A program made the position numbers and the translations under genes. A model generated the notes under the pieces. It was given only the letters and a program-made list of their open reading frames with translations, had not been told where the DNA came from and searched no databases. Source: Nitzschia sp. DOCU1 (taxonomy: Eukaryota; Bacillariophyta; Bacillariophyceae; Bacillariales; Bacillariaceae). From it: DNA of 64,000 nucleotides. Every line of letters starts with the position of its first letter. Within the stretch, counting starts at the first letter, position 1. The stretch spans positions 1,736,001 to 1,800,000 of the forward strand of contig OX595986.1 in NCBI GenBank assembly GCA_951394045.1, written 5' to 3'. This document shows, in pieces, positions 32,708-45,366 of the stretch.

Positions 32708-33305
32708 CTTCCCAACCCAACAGATTTTGGAAGACAGAGGATATCTTTAATGAGAAATGCCTTTGATTCCTCTTCAGTAGGGCGAAACCCTCGTCCTCCT
32801 CTCAATCGTCCTTTGCTTGTTCTCCGCGGCCACCAACAGGTTTCTCCATAAGCCCTTCCGCGCAGAGGCGAGGCCTCATTTCAGAAAATCGTGCGCCGCG
32901 CGATAACTCGTGTTATCCGAGTGTACTTTTATTTTTGCGTACAACACGAGGTATCCGTGAATGCGCCCGATTTTCGGTCTGTACCGTCCGTTTACTGCTA
33001 GGCGCGCGCACCACCCCGATGAAAGGTTTTCAAGTCGAACGAGTCGCGAACGGTTGGAATAATCCGATCCAAAACGATGGAGCGCGACCGGTACAGTAGC
33101 TGTCGTCTGGCCACCAGCCGTCTCTGACTCTAAAGTAGGCGCCAAATGCGCTTGAGCCGCAGGATTTTGCATGGATGCAGCCCCATCAGAGCATGCATAA
33201 GCTGCTACCTGTTTGCATACTTGTAGAGGAGAACTCGACAGCAATACTCTTTGTTGTCAACAAGCTTGTGTTTTATCTCACCCACGGAGAACAGAGACGA
33301 GCAAA
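32708..33305. other. Divergent promoter region
   Basis: 598 bp between the glycosyltransferase (minus) and BRR2 (plus). It contains nested inverted repeats around 32902-32922 (GATAA...TTATC and ACTCG...CGAGT) and CpG-rich segments. No gene recognised. Confidence 0.45.
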
Positions 33306-36300
33306 ATGGCGGAAAACGTCAATCAAAAGTACTCCTACCATGAAATGTCCAACAAAGTCGAGATGGCCGATCGGTCCTTGTTGCGGGGCAGAGCTCATGA
33401 GCCAACCGGCGAAGTGGAGACACTGCGAGGACGGACGGATATTGGACGCATGGGAGATCGCGTAGCAGCAGCACCCACTGCCAGTGGCAAGTCTCGTCCT
33501 TTGGATCTCCAAGAAAAAGTTCAACGCAAAAAGCACAAGGCAGAGGGAGGTACCGCGGTCAAGGAAAATGTGGTCCTGGCATCCGGGGGGCAATCCATTT
33601 TGGACTTTGACAACTTGACGGGATATCAGCCTACCACACAACGAGCTAGGGGGGCCTATGAAACTATTCTGGTACGTCGTTTCACTTGTTGACACCATCT
33701 TAACATTAACTGCTCTTGGCGCTCACATCCATCTCGTTCTTTACCTCAGACAACCATTGCATCCAAGGCGCTCTTGGGCAACCAGGCCACATCTGTATTG
33801 AGAGATGCTGCAGAAGAAGTTATTTCCATTCTGAAAGATGCGTCGCTCCGGGATCCGGAACGCCACGATCAAATTTCCCGTCTCCTTACCGGCAAACCTC
33901 CGGCTACCCGAGGTGGAAAAGCTGGAGGAATCACATCCGAGCAATACGCCACGTTTGTGCAACTAGGCAAAGATTTGGACGACTATGAGGATGTTGCCAA
34001 GAAAATGGCTAGTGGTGGTGGTAGAAGCAAGGATGACGACGACGATGGAAAAGACAAGGTTGATAATGAAATGGGGGTTGCTGTGGTTTTTGACGACGAA
34101 TCCGATCAAGAGGAAGGGGCGGATGAACCCGGTGACAGTGACATTGAAGACGGGGTCGTAGTAGACTCATCTTCGGATTCTGACGACGATGAGGAAGGTG
34201 GAGCAGCAGATCAGGTGGCAGTAGATAAGGACGCCTCTTCTGACATCGAAGAAGAGGATGAAAAGCTTATCCAAGGTGATGGGGCCAAGAAGAAGTCTCA
34301 GCATGCCGCGGAGCGAATACTTAGCGTTCACGAAATCGATGCTCATTTCCTGCAGCGACAATTGTCTCGTCATATTGAAGACGCCAACGAATCGGCTCGC
34401 TTGGCCGGACAAGTCCTGGAAGTATTGGATATCCGAAGTGGGACCGATGTTCGCGAATGTGAGAACAAGCTTCTGCTGTTGTTGCGTTACGATCTGTTTG
34501 ATACCATCATTATGCTTTTGCATAATCGTGTCCGTGTATGGGCATGTGCGTCAATGAAACGTGCGCAAACGGACGAGGAACGAAATGCCATTGAAGAGGC
34601 ATTGATGCAAGAACCTACGGGAGAAGGCAAGAGAGTATGGGACGAAATGCATTCCAAGAGCCGTGCGGAAGACTGGTCACGGGAACGACTGCGTGGTCTG
34701 ACGGCGACTCTAAAAGCAGACCAAGATAGCAAGGATGTCTCCAAAGCTTTGGATTCCATTCAAGTCAAACCTGACGCATCGTCTTCGGACGACAAGATGG
34801 ACGTTGATGATGCAAAAGACGAGGAGGAGAAAGTTGTCGAGCTGGACCTGGAGCAACTTGCATTTCGGGATGGGTCGCATACCATGAGCAACAAGACTTG
34901 TAATCTGCCCGATAGCTCCTGGCGCGCAATGAAGAAGGGCTATGAGGAAGTTCATGTTCCCGCGGTGAGGAGTGTCATTCCCAAGGACGAAAAACTTGTC
35001 ACGATTAGTGAACTCCCGGAATGGACACATAGGGGCTTCAAGAACATGGACAAGCTCAATAGGATTCAATCAAAAATGTATGAAGTGGCATTGAAAAGCT
35101 CTGAAAACTTGCTACTTTGTGCCCCCACTGGCGCAGGGAAGACAAACGTTGCTTTCCTGACGATGCTCAATATCCTGGGGCAGTATCGCAGAGAGGTAAC
35201 TGTTGACAGTGACAGCGAGGACGAAGGTGCATCCCAAGGTGGTACGAAGGAAATCTTTGATCTGGACTCGTTCAAGATTGTCTATGTTGCTCCCATGAAG
35301 GCCCTTGTCCAAGAAGCCGTGAAGAACTTTGCTCAGCGCTTGAGCCCGTACGGAGTGACTGTTCGGGAGCTCTCTGGTGATTCCAGCTTGACTAGGCAGC
35401 AGATTGCGGAAACACAACTTTTGGTCACTACTCCCGAAAAATGGGATATCGTGACGCGTCAAGGCGAAGGACGAGCGTTCACTCAGCTCGTCAAGTTGGT
35501 GATTATCGACGAGATTCATCTTTTGCACGATGACCGTGGGCCTGTCCTTGAAAGTATTGTGGCTCGAGTTGTGCGCCAAGTGGAAACCACAGCGGAACCA
35601 ATTCGACTCGTGGGGCTTTCTGCGACACTACCAAATTATGCCGATGTTGCCACTTTCCTACGTGTCAAGCCAGACAAGGGTTTATTCTTCTTCGACCATT
35701 CCTACAGACCTGTTCCACTCCAAATGCAATACATCGGTATCACGGAACGTAATGCCTTTAAGCGCTTTCAGCTTCAGAACGAAATCTGTTATGAGAAGGC
35801 CTTGGTGCAACGTCAGAATGGAAACCAAATGCTCATTTTCGTTCACAGTCGAGCCGAAACTGGGAAGACGGCCAAGGCGCTTCGAGATTTGGCACTGGAA
35901 AGGGACGAGCTTTCGAATTTCGTTCGAAATGGTGGTCCGACTCAGGAGATCTTACGGGAAGAGGCCGCTGGCGTAAAAAATGCCGACCTGAAGGATGTCT
36001 TGCAATATGGATTCGCCATTCACCATGCGGGTATGGGCCGTGAAGACCGTGAACTCGTAGAGGACCTGTTTGCTGATCGCCATATTGCGGTGTTGTGTAC
36101 TACTGCTACTTTGGCCTGGGGTGTCAACCTTCCCGCACACGCGGTGATCATCAAAGGAACTCAAATCTACGATCCAGCCAAGGGTAGGTGGGCGGAGTTG
36201 AGCCCGTTGGACGTCTTGCAGATGTTGGGTCGGGCTGGTCGGCCCCAATACGACAGTGAAGGAGAAGGAATCATCGTGACACAACATAGCGAGCTGCAAT

Positions 36301-39300
36301 ATTACCTCTCGTTGACCAACTTACAGCTACCGGTGGAGAGCCAGTTGATCAAAACCTTGCCCGACCATTTGAACGCCGAGATCGTTCTCGGATCAGTGCA
36401 AACGCTTGAAGAGGCCGCAGATTGGCTGAGCTATACTTTCTTATACATCCGGATGTTACAAAACCCGAGTTTGTACGGCATTCTCAACGGCGAAGCAAGC
36501 ATCAAGGGAGACCCAACGCTGAAGCGACGGCGAATGGACCTCGCCCACACTGCGGCAGCCATTCTGGAAAAGAATCACCTCATCCGGTATGACCGAAAGA
36601 CGGGGTCTATTCAGGCGACGCCCCTCGGTCGCGTTGCAAGTCAGTTTTATATTTCACACACATCGATGGCTGTGTACAGTCGCCATATGCGTCCGAATAT
36701 GTCGGATATTGAACTTCTTCGCTTGTTTGCGCTGAGTGGTGAATTTGCGCACATCACAGTGCGCGAGGAAGAAAAGCTGGAGCTGGCCAAGCTTGCCGGA
36801 AAAGTACCGATCCCTGTCAAGGAGAGCCCTAGCGAGGCATCGGCCAAGGTAAACATTCTTCTCCAGGCATACATTTCGCGCTTGAAGCTTGATGGTTTTG
36901 CTTTGGTGGCCGACATGGCCTTCATCCAACAGTCTGCTGCTCGTATTATGAGGTGCTTGTTCGAGATCGCTCTTCGGCGAAATTGGTCGGCGCTGGCGAA
37001 GCTGACGCTGGCAATGTCCAATATGGTAGCACATCGCATTTGGCGCAGCCAATCGCCTCTACGGCAGTTCAAAAACGTACCGGAAGTCGTCGCCAGAAAG
37101 CTTGAACGGAAGACAGATATCGAGTGGTCCAGGTATCCCGACCTCACGTCATCAGACTTAGGAGAGCTTGTCGGCGTCCCGAAAATGGGACGAGTGTTAC
37201 ACAAGCTTGTGCACCAATTTCCAAGGCTCGAAATCTCGGCCGCGCAGATCCAGCCGATCACAAGGTCTCTCTTGCGAATCGATTTGTCTCTTGTTCCTGC
37301 ATTTCAGTTTGATGTCGACGTTCATGGCTTTGTACAGCTCTTCCACGTCATTGTAGAGGACGTCAACTGCGAGACAATTCTGCACCATGAGTTCTTTTCT
37401 TTGAAGAGCACACGTAGCGAAGAGGAGCATGGTATGGTATTCAATGTACCGATCCTTGAGCCCCTGCCACCCGCCTACTTTGTCCGGGTGATTTCTGATC
37501 GTTGGCTCCATTCGGAATCAGTTATGCCAATTTCATTCAACAACATGATCCTGCCAGCCAAGTTCCCACCGCCGACCGAATTGCTGGATTTGCAGCCCCT
37601 CCTCCCCGGCGCCATAGGAGAACCGGCTCTCGCCAAACTGTTCCAGTATCGAGAATTCAACCCGATTCAGACTCAAACTTTCCACGAGCTCTTTAAAAGT
37701 GATCGAAATTGTCTAGTTTGCGCCCCTTCAAATTCGGGGAAATTGGCATGCGCCGAGTTTGCCATTCTTCGATTGCTCACCACTACTTCTGCGGGAAAGT
37801 GTGTTTTCGTCGCACCAACTGATGACATTGTCGATCCAATTTTCGAGGACTGGAAAGTTCGGCTGGGGTCAATTATTGGGACGTCCGAGATAGCGAAATT
37901 GAGTGGTGAAATCATTCCGGACCTCAAGGTTATGAGCTCGAGTAGGATCATTCTTTGTACCGTGAAGGTTTGGGACATGATCACCAGAAGGTGGAAACAA
38001 CGAAAAGTGATTCAATCTGTTTCCCTCGTTATTTTCGACGAGCTGCATTTTCTGGGAGGCGACCTCGGCCCTACCATGGAGATTGTGCTGTCAAGGATGC
38101 GTTACATCGGCAGTCAGAGGCAGCAAAATGAGGCCGACGGGCTGCGCATTGTTGGCCTCAGCGCTTCCCTAGCAAACGCCCGTGATGTTGGCGAGTGGTT
38201 CGGAGTGTCGAACAAAAGCCTCTTCAACTTTTCGCCGAAAGTACGACCCTGGCCTCTTGAAATTTACTTTCAGTCATATGACCAGAGCAACTTTGCAAGC
38301 CGTTTGATGGCCATGGCTAAACCTGTATACAACGCAGTGACAAGACACCTGGATGGGAAATCTGCAATCGTTTTTGTCCCGAGCAGACGCCAGGCTCAGC
38401 TGACAGCCATTGACCTCATGACGTACAACGAAACCCGCGGTGGAGACTCCTTTGTGAACTTGAAGTTCAAGGAGGAGGTGACCGAAGCCAGTGCCGGTAT
38501 CAGGGAGCCAGCTCTGCAGCAGGTTCTCGAAGCTGGAGTCGGGTTCGTACACGGGGGCATGGTCAAGTCGGACTGGGAAACTGTTGTCCAACTATACAAT
38601 TCCGGGAAAATCAAGATTCTCGTTGCACCCGCGGAGCTTTGCTGGAAGGTTCGCTGTGTAGCCCACCTCGTCGTGATTATGGGAACCGAAGCATACGACG
38701 GCCGGGAACGCCGACATGTCGACTACAAGATTGTGGACCTCTTGCATATGATGGGACGCCACGAGACGGGTGCAATCGGGAAATGTGTCATCATGTGCCA
38801 TCAGCCCAAGAAGGAGACATTGAAGAAACTCCTTTACGAGCCGCTCCCGATCGAAAGCCATCTTGACAGTTTCCTCCACGACCACATGATCTCCGAAACT
38901 GTCACCAAGACGATCGAGACGATGCAAGACGCAGTTGACTATCTCACGTGGTCTTTCCTCTACAGACGGCTTCCTAAGAATCCTACGTATTACGGTCTTA
39001 GAGGAACCTCGAATGTCCACATCAGCGAATTTTTGAGCGAGATGGTTGAGACAATCATGGGAGATCTAGAGGAAAGTAGATGTCTGAAGATCGACGACGA
39101 GGGTGAGATCTCGCCTTTGAATCTTGGGATGATCGCAGCGTACTACTACATTCAGTACAAAACTATCGACATTATCGCGTCCTCTGTCACTGCAAAGACA
39201 AAAATTCGGGGTGTTCTGGAAATTCTTTCTGCGGCGTGGGAGTTCGCTTCGTTGCCCTTAAGATTCGGAGAAGAAAAGACTGTGAAGATGCTGGCGAGGA

Positions 39301-40154
39301 CCCAGCCTCATAACATGCCCGACACGGCCTACGACGCCCATTCGAAGACCATGGTTCTCCTGCAGTGCCATTTCAGCCGAAAAGTGATTCCAGCTGACTT
39401 GCGCCCGGACCAACAATTTATTCTGAAGGAATCCATGAAACTCGTCCAGGCGATTGTCGACGTGATCAGCAGCAATGGATGGCTAAAGCCAGCATTGGCT
39501 GCCATGGAGCTGAGCCAAATGATTGTGCAAGGCCTCTGGAACAAAGATCACCCTTTGAAGCAGATACCTCATTTCACTGATGAAATCATCAAGCGCTGTC
39601 GTGCATACAAGGGCGAAGAACCTGTGGAGTCTGTGTTCGACATTCTGACCCTCGACGACGATGTTCGAAAAGATCTCCTTCGCCTGCCCGAAGAAAAGAT
39701 GGCAGACGTTGCCGTCTTCTGCAACAACTACCCCAACGTCGAAGTGTCGTTCGAAGTCAAGGATCCGGACGATGTGACTGCTGGAGATCCCGTCCAAATC
39801 GTTGTGAACCTGGAGCGTGAAATCGACGAGGAAGAGATGACCGAGGAAGAACTCGCGGAGCTCGGTACGGTATCTGCCCCACTCTTCCCCCAAGAGAAGA
39901 AGGAAGCATGGTGGGTCGTTGTTGGCGACACTTCCTCGAACGCTTTGCATGCTTTGAAGCGGGTCAACTTGCTACAGAAGCAAAAGGTTGTTCTTGAATT
40001 TCTGGCACCGGAAGAGGCGGGAGACTACAACCTGGCCCTCTTCTGCATGAGCGATAGCTACATGGGATGCGACCAAGAGTACTCGGTACCCATCAGCGTA
40101 GCTGTTGGAGACGACAGCGATGGCGACGACGACAGTGACGAAAGCAAGGAATAG
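33306..40154 (+). CDS. BRR2: U5 snRNP helicase BRR2 (SNRNP200)
   Basis: Exons 33306-33671 and 33750-40154 (78-bp intron, GTACGT...CTCAG) join to 2256 residues, close to the ~2140-2160 of yeast and human BRR2. The N-terminus has the plug-like EMSNKVEMADRSLL and GRMGDR, followed by a PWI-like segment and acidic linkers. The first helicase cassette is canonical: APTGAGKTNVAFL (Walker A), DEIHLLHDD (DExH), SATLPNY, and LGRAGRPQYD. A Sec63 unit follows. The second cassette is degenerate (APSNSGKLACAEF, DELHFLGGD, SASLAN) and ends in a second Sec63 unit and an acidic tail. BRR2 unwinds U4/U6 snRNA to activate the spliceosome; the second cassette is a regulatory pseudo-helicase in other eukaryotes, consistent with the altered motifs here. 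Nuclear. Confidence 0.97.
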
Positions 40155-40270
40155 GCGACCCTGGGTGAGTTTATAACATCGGGGTTGAGAATTAGAGCTG
40201 CCAAATACCACATCATATCTAAATGTCCGCCAGGCTATCGAATCTACTTTGCCAACACCATACTGTCGAC

Positions 40271-41696
40271 TCAACCGTAACGCGAGAAGTACCCCGCCGT
40301 AGAGTTGTCGTGGAAGTAGTTGCTTCGGCTTCCATTGTAGTGGGCAGCAATGGAGTCCTCATCCTCTACTGCTGAGAGTGGAGCCCTCTGCAACGGGTCG
40401 TCGTGAAACTCACCGCTTTCATGGTGGACGCTTAACGGTTCTTTAAGAAAACAAGTCAGAAAATGCGGTCGATACGAACAAGCAACGCTCTTCAAACTTA
40501 CCTGGACCCGACCCGTAGGTGTGACGGTATGGCGGGTACGAATGGCTGTACGGGGACCGGAAAGGACCCGGCTTGGAGCTGGTGCTACTAGGAATTGGTT
40601 CTTCAAATGAGTCGACGCGCAAGGTGTCAAATGTGTTGGCGACTGGATGCGGCGACGAGTACTGTCGTTGCTGATGATACTCCTGCCCCGGATGGGCATA
40701 GCCGTGGTGACGATAGCCGCCATGGACCGATTGATGGCTTGTACGGCTGGCAGCGTCCTGTCGTGCCTGTTCCTCTTTGAACTTTTTGATATTCTCCTTG
40801 TAAATGGCGCGTTCCCGCAATTCCTGTTCACGATACGGTTCCTTCTCCTTCGGGGTTGCATTACGCCACATTTCGCCCAAAAGTCGAGAGACATCCGTAT
40901 TGCTCATATCTGGATTCTCCTTCTTGACACGCTGGCGTCGCTTCTGAGAAAATTTGAGGAATGCCGACATGGGACGTTTGGGTGCCATGGGATGCTTCTT
41001 GGCGCGGCGCTTGGGGATCAGACTGGGACCCTTATACGCAGCCTTGGCGCGAACATAACTGGACACGCCGAAACGAGTTTAGCAATCACTTGAACACAAA
41101 ACGGAACGAGAAATGAATTCTTACCGGACCTTATCGTTCCGAGCCTCTTCATCCCACTGGGCCCGGTCCTTGTCAGAAAGGTTCTTCCACTCTTCGGCCA
41201 CGGTGTTCAAAATGTCCTCGTTTTCCTGCAAAATATCACCAAGGTTGCAATGAGATCCGTGCACAATGGAACGGCTTGATCATCGAGGCTAACTAACTAA
41301 CTTACGTCCACGATCCCTCGTTCCTCCATGATGGTTTTCTTCTTTGCATCACAAAAGCACATGAATGCCGAACGCGGAGGCGCCGGTGGAGCAGGTCCAT
41401 CGTCCTCTGGTGGAGCAGCAGGTTCTGGTGGTTGTTTGGGCTGAATCGTACTATCCGGGGATACCAATCCGACGGGACGAGCAGGACTCTTCTGCTGCTG
41501 GTGGCCTTGACTATTCGATGGAAAGTTTGTCGAAGACCGAAGTATCTATCCACCGAAAGGTATACATTGCGACGAGTAGTATCATGGTTGACAATGCAAT
41601 GAGTGAGTGAGTATGGACCGTTGCTTTCTGTTGCCAAGTGAACAATACAAAAGTACTGGAATCACTTGCCTGTCTATACGAAGAGGACGACGACAT
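40271..41696 (-). CDS. Two-HMG-box protein, five exons
   Basis: Proposed exons are 41696-41670, 41545-41306, 41225-41125, 41058-40502 and 40440-40271, giving 364 residues. Splicing restores a first HMG box split over exons 2-4 (PPRSAFMCFCDAKKKTIMEE, ILNTVAEEWKNLSDKDRAQW, then RNDKVR-YVRAKAAYKG). The second box lies in exon 4 (MAPKRPMSAFLKFSQKRR, VSRLLGEMWRNATPKEKEPY). The tail is rich in Tyr, His, Ser and Pro. HMG boxes bend DNA, so a chromatin or transcription role is likely. Exon 1 is least certain. The preferred model needs a GC-AG intron (donor GCAAGT, intron 41546-41669). An alternative uses a GT donor a few codons later. It shares a 544-bp divergent promoter with the PCH2 gene. Confidence 0.8.
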
Positions 41697-42240
41697 GATG
41701 ATGATGCTCCCAACAACAGCGTATCCCGACAGGGGCTTTTCCACCAATAGACAAGATTTATGAAACGATAAAGAGTCAATGTCGGGGGCAGTCATTGGAA
41801 GAGCTAATGCCACAACAATGGCCGCTCACGACCGAAGCGTTGTTTCGGACCGTTGAGTTTGAATAGAAGCAAAATAGAAGGATCCATTTGTAGAAATAGA
41901 GAAATATTCAATGGGGATATCCAAAAGTTTGCATACAAAGACGGAAACCACATTGTGGGAACTACCAAATATTCCCGCGTGGCTTGAAATTTTGCCCAGT
42001 CCCACAAAATCTCGTCTGCTCTTCGTCAGTGTTCGCGCCAAAAAAATGCATGGCCGATCCAATGCCGCCAGAGCGGTATCATACGAGCCGTACGAAGCAC
42101 AGACAGTACGAGAAAAAGGCACGCAGAATCAAATGTGTCGATGTGGGCAATGCTTCCCATTGTCATTGTCCACCCCCTAGTAGTTCAAACGACAGAAGCC
42201 ACAGCATTATCTTACATCATCATTTCGTCTCACTCTAATA
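41697..42240. other. Divergent promoter region
   Basis: 544 bp between the two-HMG-box gene (minus) and the PCH2 gene (plus). No coding signal or named motif recognised. Confidence 0.45.
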
Positions 42241-43557
42241 ATGATGCAAGTCGAGTCTTCTTCACAGAGTAAAGCGCCATGGCCACTTCATTTCGAAGTT
42301 GCGATTGCTAGTTTGTGCCCCACGCCATTGGCAACACTACGCGAAAAGTGGAGTCAATTTTTGGAGCACTGCCAACAGCCATTGACTCTGTCCAGCAGCA
42401 GCAGCAGCAGTGATCGCCAATATATTGATTGTACTTGCCTTCCGGCAGAACTTGCCGAATCTTGCGTCAAAGTGTCAGTGGCTTGGGACAGTGATGATGC
42501 CACAGTGTTTCCTGACACCATTACTCCTACTGCTTATTTCGTTCGAGTCCATGTGTTCAAACTCAGCGAAGAAGAAGTGAGCGTGGAAGAAATTGAGCCG
42601 GATGGTGGAGACAACGAGTGGACGGCGGGCTGTGATAGTTTGCCTCTACCACATGTTAGCCTGGATGGACTGTGGGAAACCTTGATTCTGGAGCCCCACG
42701 TGAAGCAGCGCCTATTGGACTACGCGCAGAGTGCGTTGCTATTTTCGGATCGAGCCGTATCGTCTCATTTGGTGCACTGGAATCGCATTTTACTGTTGCA
42801 TGGGGTTCCTGGCACGGGCAAGACAAGTTTGTGTCGCAGTTTAGCGCACAAACTCGCCATTCGTATGGGACACCGATTCGATGGTGCCACATTGCTGGAT
42901 GTGAGAGCTCATTCGCTGTTTAGCAAGTGGTTTTCGACCAGCGGAAAACTGGTCAGCACTCTCTTTCAAATGGTCCGGGATATGGTACAGGATGATCCAT
43001 CCACACTAGTCTTTGTACTCGTCGACGAAGTGGAAAGTTTGGCATCCACTCGTACAGCGGATGGAAGTGGGGATCCCACCGATGCGATGCGAGCGGTCAA
43101 TTCGTTATTGACGTCACTCGATCGATTGCGATCATTTCCAAACGTTCTGGTACTGGCAACTACCAACTTGACAGGGTCGGTGGATGCCGCCTTTGTGGAC
43201 CGCGTCGATCTCAAGATTCATATTGGATTGCCCATTGTCAAGGCTCGCTATGAAATTCTGCGATCCTGCGTGGAAGAGCTGCAACGAGTGGGAATCGTTC
43301 AAAAAAGCTCAAAGGACAATGCCATTGCCACATTTTCTCAGCAAGAGCAGTGGAATGGAAACTCGAATGCATCCACCAAGCTTTTGCTGGCCTGCGCCAA
43401 TGCGGCAGATGGCCTCAGTGGACGAAGCTTGCGACGATTGCCACTCCAGGCTCACGCACAATTCCTTGGGGGACGGGAACAAGTGACAGTGGAAGAGTTC
43501 CTACAGGCTCTGAGGTCGGCGATTCAACTAGAACAGTCGAGCCGCACTAACCTCTAG
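42241..43557 (+). CDS. PCH2: PCH2/TRIP13-type AAA+ ATPase
   Basis: Single exon, 438 residues. The N-terminal ~140 residues fit the substrate-binding domain of TRIP13 and end in PLPHVSLDGLWETLIL, a recognisable block before the ATPase. The AAA+ core has Walker A GVPGTGKTSLCRSLAHKLAI (~residues 190-210), the SKWFSTSGKLV segment, Walker B LVDEVESLASTR, sensor 1 ATTNLTGS, and VDAAFVDRVDLKIHIGLP. These match the pachytene checkpoint protein 2 family, a hexameric remodeller of HORMA-domain proteins in meiotic recombination and the spindle checkpoint. A serine run near residue 51 comes from an AGC microsatellite. Cytosolic and nuclear. A diatom copy implies retained HORMA-based regulation (inference). 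Confidence 0.95.
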   Translation: MMQVESSSQSKAPWPLHFEVAIASLCPTPLATLREKWSQFLEHCQQPLTLSSSSSSSDRQYIDCTCLPAELAESCVKVSVAWDSDDATVFPDTITPTAYFVRVHVFKLSEEEVSVEEIEPDGGDNEWTAGCDSLPLPHVSLDGLWETLILEPHVKQRLLDYAQSALLFSDRAVSSHLVHWNRILLLHGVPGTGKTSLCRSLAHKLAIRMGHRFDGATLLDVRAHSLFSKWFSTSGKLVSTLFQMVRDMVQDDPSTLVFVLVDEVESLASTRTADGSGDPTDAMRAVNSLLTSLDRLRSFPNVLVLATTNLTGSVDAAFVDRVDLKIHIGLPIVKARYEILRSCVEELQRVGIVQKSSKDNAIATFSQQEQWNGNSNASTKLLLACANAADGLSGRSLRRLPLQAHAQFLGGREQVTVEEFLQALRSAIQLEQSSRTNL

Positions 43558-44048
43558 CTAGAGAAATGAGAACGTTGGAATGAACCGATGACTTCGAGAA
43601 AATAACAGTGAATGCCTCGCACGCATGCCTGTTTGTGACGGACGACGACGGATGCACCCACACCGTTACCGACTCTTTCGACCTAAATTGGGAATTTGTC
43701 CACGATCCGTTGAGTTCGCGGATTGCTGCCGTGACCCGATTTGCTAACCCAAATTTTGAGGGGAACCTTGAACAAGCTTGGCCTCCAACGACAAAAGATA
43801 TACAAGCAAGTAGAAGCCAATGGTACAATTGGTCTCGAAACCTTTGTTGCAGATGAATCGAGTTTCAAGAGCGGGCACTAGGCTCGCTTTCAGATGTGGC
43901 GATGCGTGCCATCATTTCTCTTGCAACTGGCGACACGATCTGCACTGTCCAGCATTAGGAGGGCGCCAAGACCAAGCACAGTTCGGAGCCATGTGGTCCA
44001 TTACTACGCATTTCTTTACACGGTCCTTGTTGAATATGTCCATGCATC
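43558..44048. other. Interval with possible unrecognised relic
   Basis: 491 bp between PCH2 and the RAP pseudogene. A plus-strand frame at 43608-43856 has protein-like composition (FDLNWEFVHDPLSSRIAAVT) but no ATG start and no recognised family. It could be a degraded gene fragment or chance. Confidence 0.3.
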
Positions 44049-44891
44049 GGACTAGAACTCTTGCTTCTACCGCCATATTTCATCCACTTGGCCTCGAAAC
44101 GACAAGAAAGTTGCGAACCCAGAAGGGACGCTTCTCCGCAACGATTCTACAAAGGAAACCAAGAAGCGCAATTTCCGGATCATTGGTCTAGGAGAAAAGA
44201 ACGATGTGACTTTGGGTGTCGACTTTTCAGTTTGTTTTGATGCCGTCCATGACCTGATTGGAGAGCTGCTCTCGTCGAATCTCTCTCCACACCTTACTAC
44301 CAGTCTTTGCTTTTCGCTCGCCACCCATGATTATCTGAAGGATAATGGAAGGCTCTTTAAATCGCTGTGGGAAGTAGCGTTTTTGCACAACGAGGAACTA
44401 ACGGGCTTGCAACGCGTGCAACTCCTTCATTCGTATTTGATGGTGTCAACGATTCTGGAAATACCACCACCTCCTGTCGAATGGATGTCGTCGATCAGCG
44501 ACCACAATTTTGATTCCAGTGAATCCGGAATGCAGAAGGAAATGTCTGTTTGTTTGAACTCGGCTTTGCTCATGAAGTCGAGGTATCCCCTTTTGAAGAT
44601 GACAAGCTGAATGCCCAGGGCTTCTTGGCGATTGATGCAGCTTGCAAAGATCGAATGATTGCTGTTGAGTTCGATGGTCCATCCCACTTTTTGCGGGAGG
44701 TGGGAACCGGAAACGTTTTGGCAAAGGAGAATGGACCCACAAAGGCCAAACGGCGTCTGTTGCAACGCCTCCGGTGGACAGTCGTGAACGTTCCGTACTT
44801 TGAGTGGAAACAGGCGAGGACCCGTTCTGAGAAAAAGCAACTTTTGAGAGACAAACTGAAAGCCGTCGGGGTTCCGATCGAGGAGCTGTAA
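44049..44891 (+). pseudogene. Truncated RAP-domain gene copy
   Basis: This stretch aligns by eye with the intact RAP gene just downstream. 44049-44203 matches the region around 45513-45671 (shared CGAAACGACAAGAAAGT and AGAAGGGACGC), and from ~44204 it matches 47338-48024. The ~1.67 kb between these points, including almost all 111-bp repeats, is missing. An ~8-bp insertion near 44080 and a frameshift near 44545 break the frame. The RAP domain itself is still readable (FLAIDAACKDRMIAVEFDGP, RRLLQRLRWTVVNVPYF) and ends at a TAA at 44889-44891. No signal peptide or usable start remains. It is best called a paralogue that collapsed by repeat-mediated deletion. The C-terminal RAP frame (44550-44891) might still be translated, but nothing supports that. 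Confidence 0.85.
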
Positions 44892-45366
44892 TCATTCTCT
44901 ACTAGAAAACTGAACATGTATTCACATTCGGATGGTGGATATCAATGTTCTCAGACATTGTAGTTGGTTTCGTAACCATAGTTTGGTCTTCAAACTTTTC
45001 CCACGCGAGTTTTATTAGGTACAGGTGCCACGCGCGGTCACACGGGAATGGTTGACTCCAGGGTTATGAGCTGACAACCCTTGTGACCACCTCGATCGAA
45101 ACAACGATGTTGACTCAATCGATCGAGTAGTAATCGATAGAGAGCGGAGAGGCGCACTCAAATTCCACGTCTTTCACGTGTCCCTTTCCCGGGCCAACAT
45201 TGTCACAAAAGAGGTTGGGGAAGACCTGTTATGATTCTCAACGTCTCCATTTTCTCACTAACACGCAAGAAGGAATCATCTCTGATTAACCACTGGCGCA
45301 CCCAGACTCATTCCTTGTTCACCTTTGCATTGTGAAAGCACGTTTAATTTGTTGTATGTCGGGATC
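44892..45366. other. Intergenic region upstream of the RAP gene
   Basis: 475 bp between the pseudogene and the intact RAP gene. No coding signal. It must include the RAP gene promoter. Confidence 0.45.
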
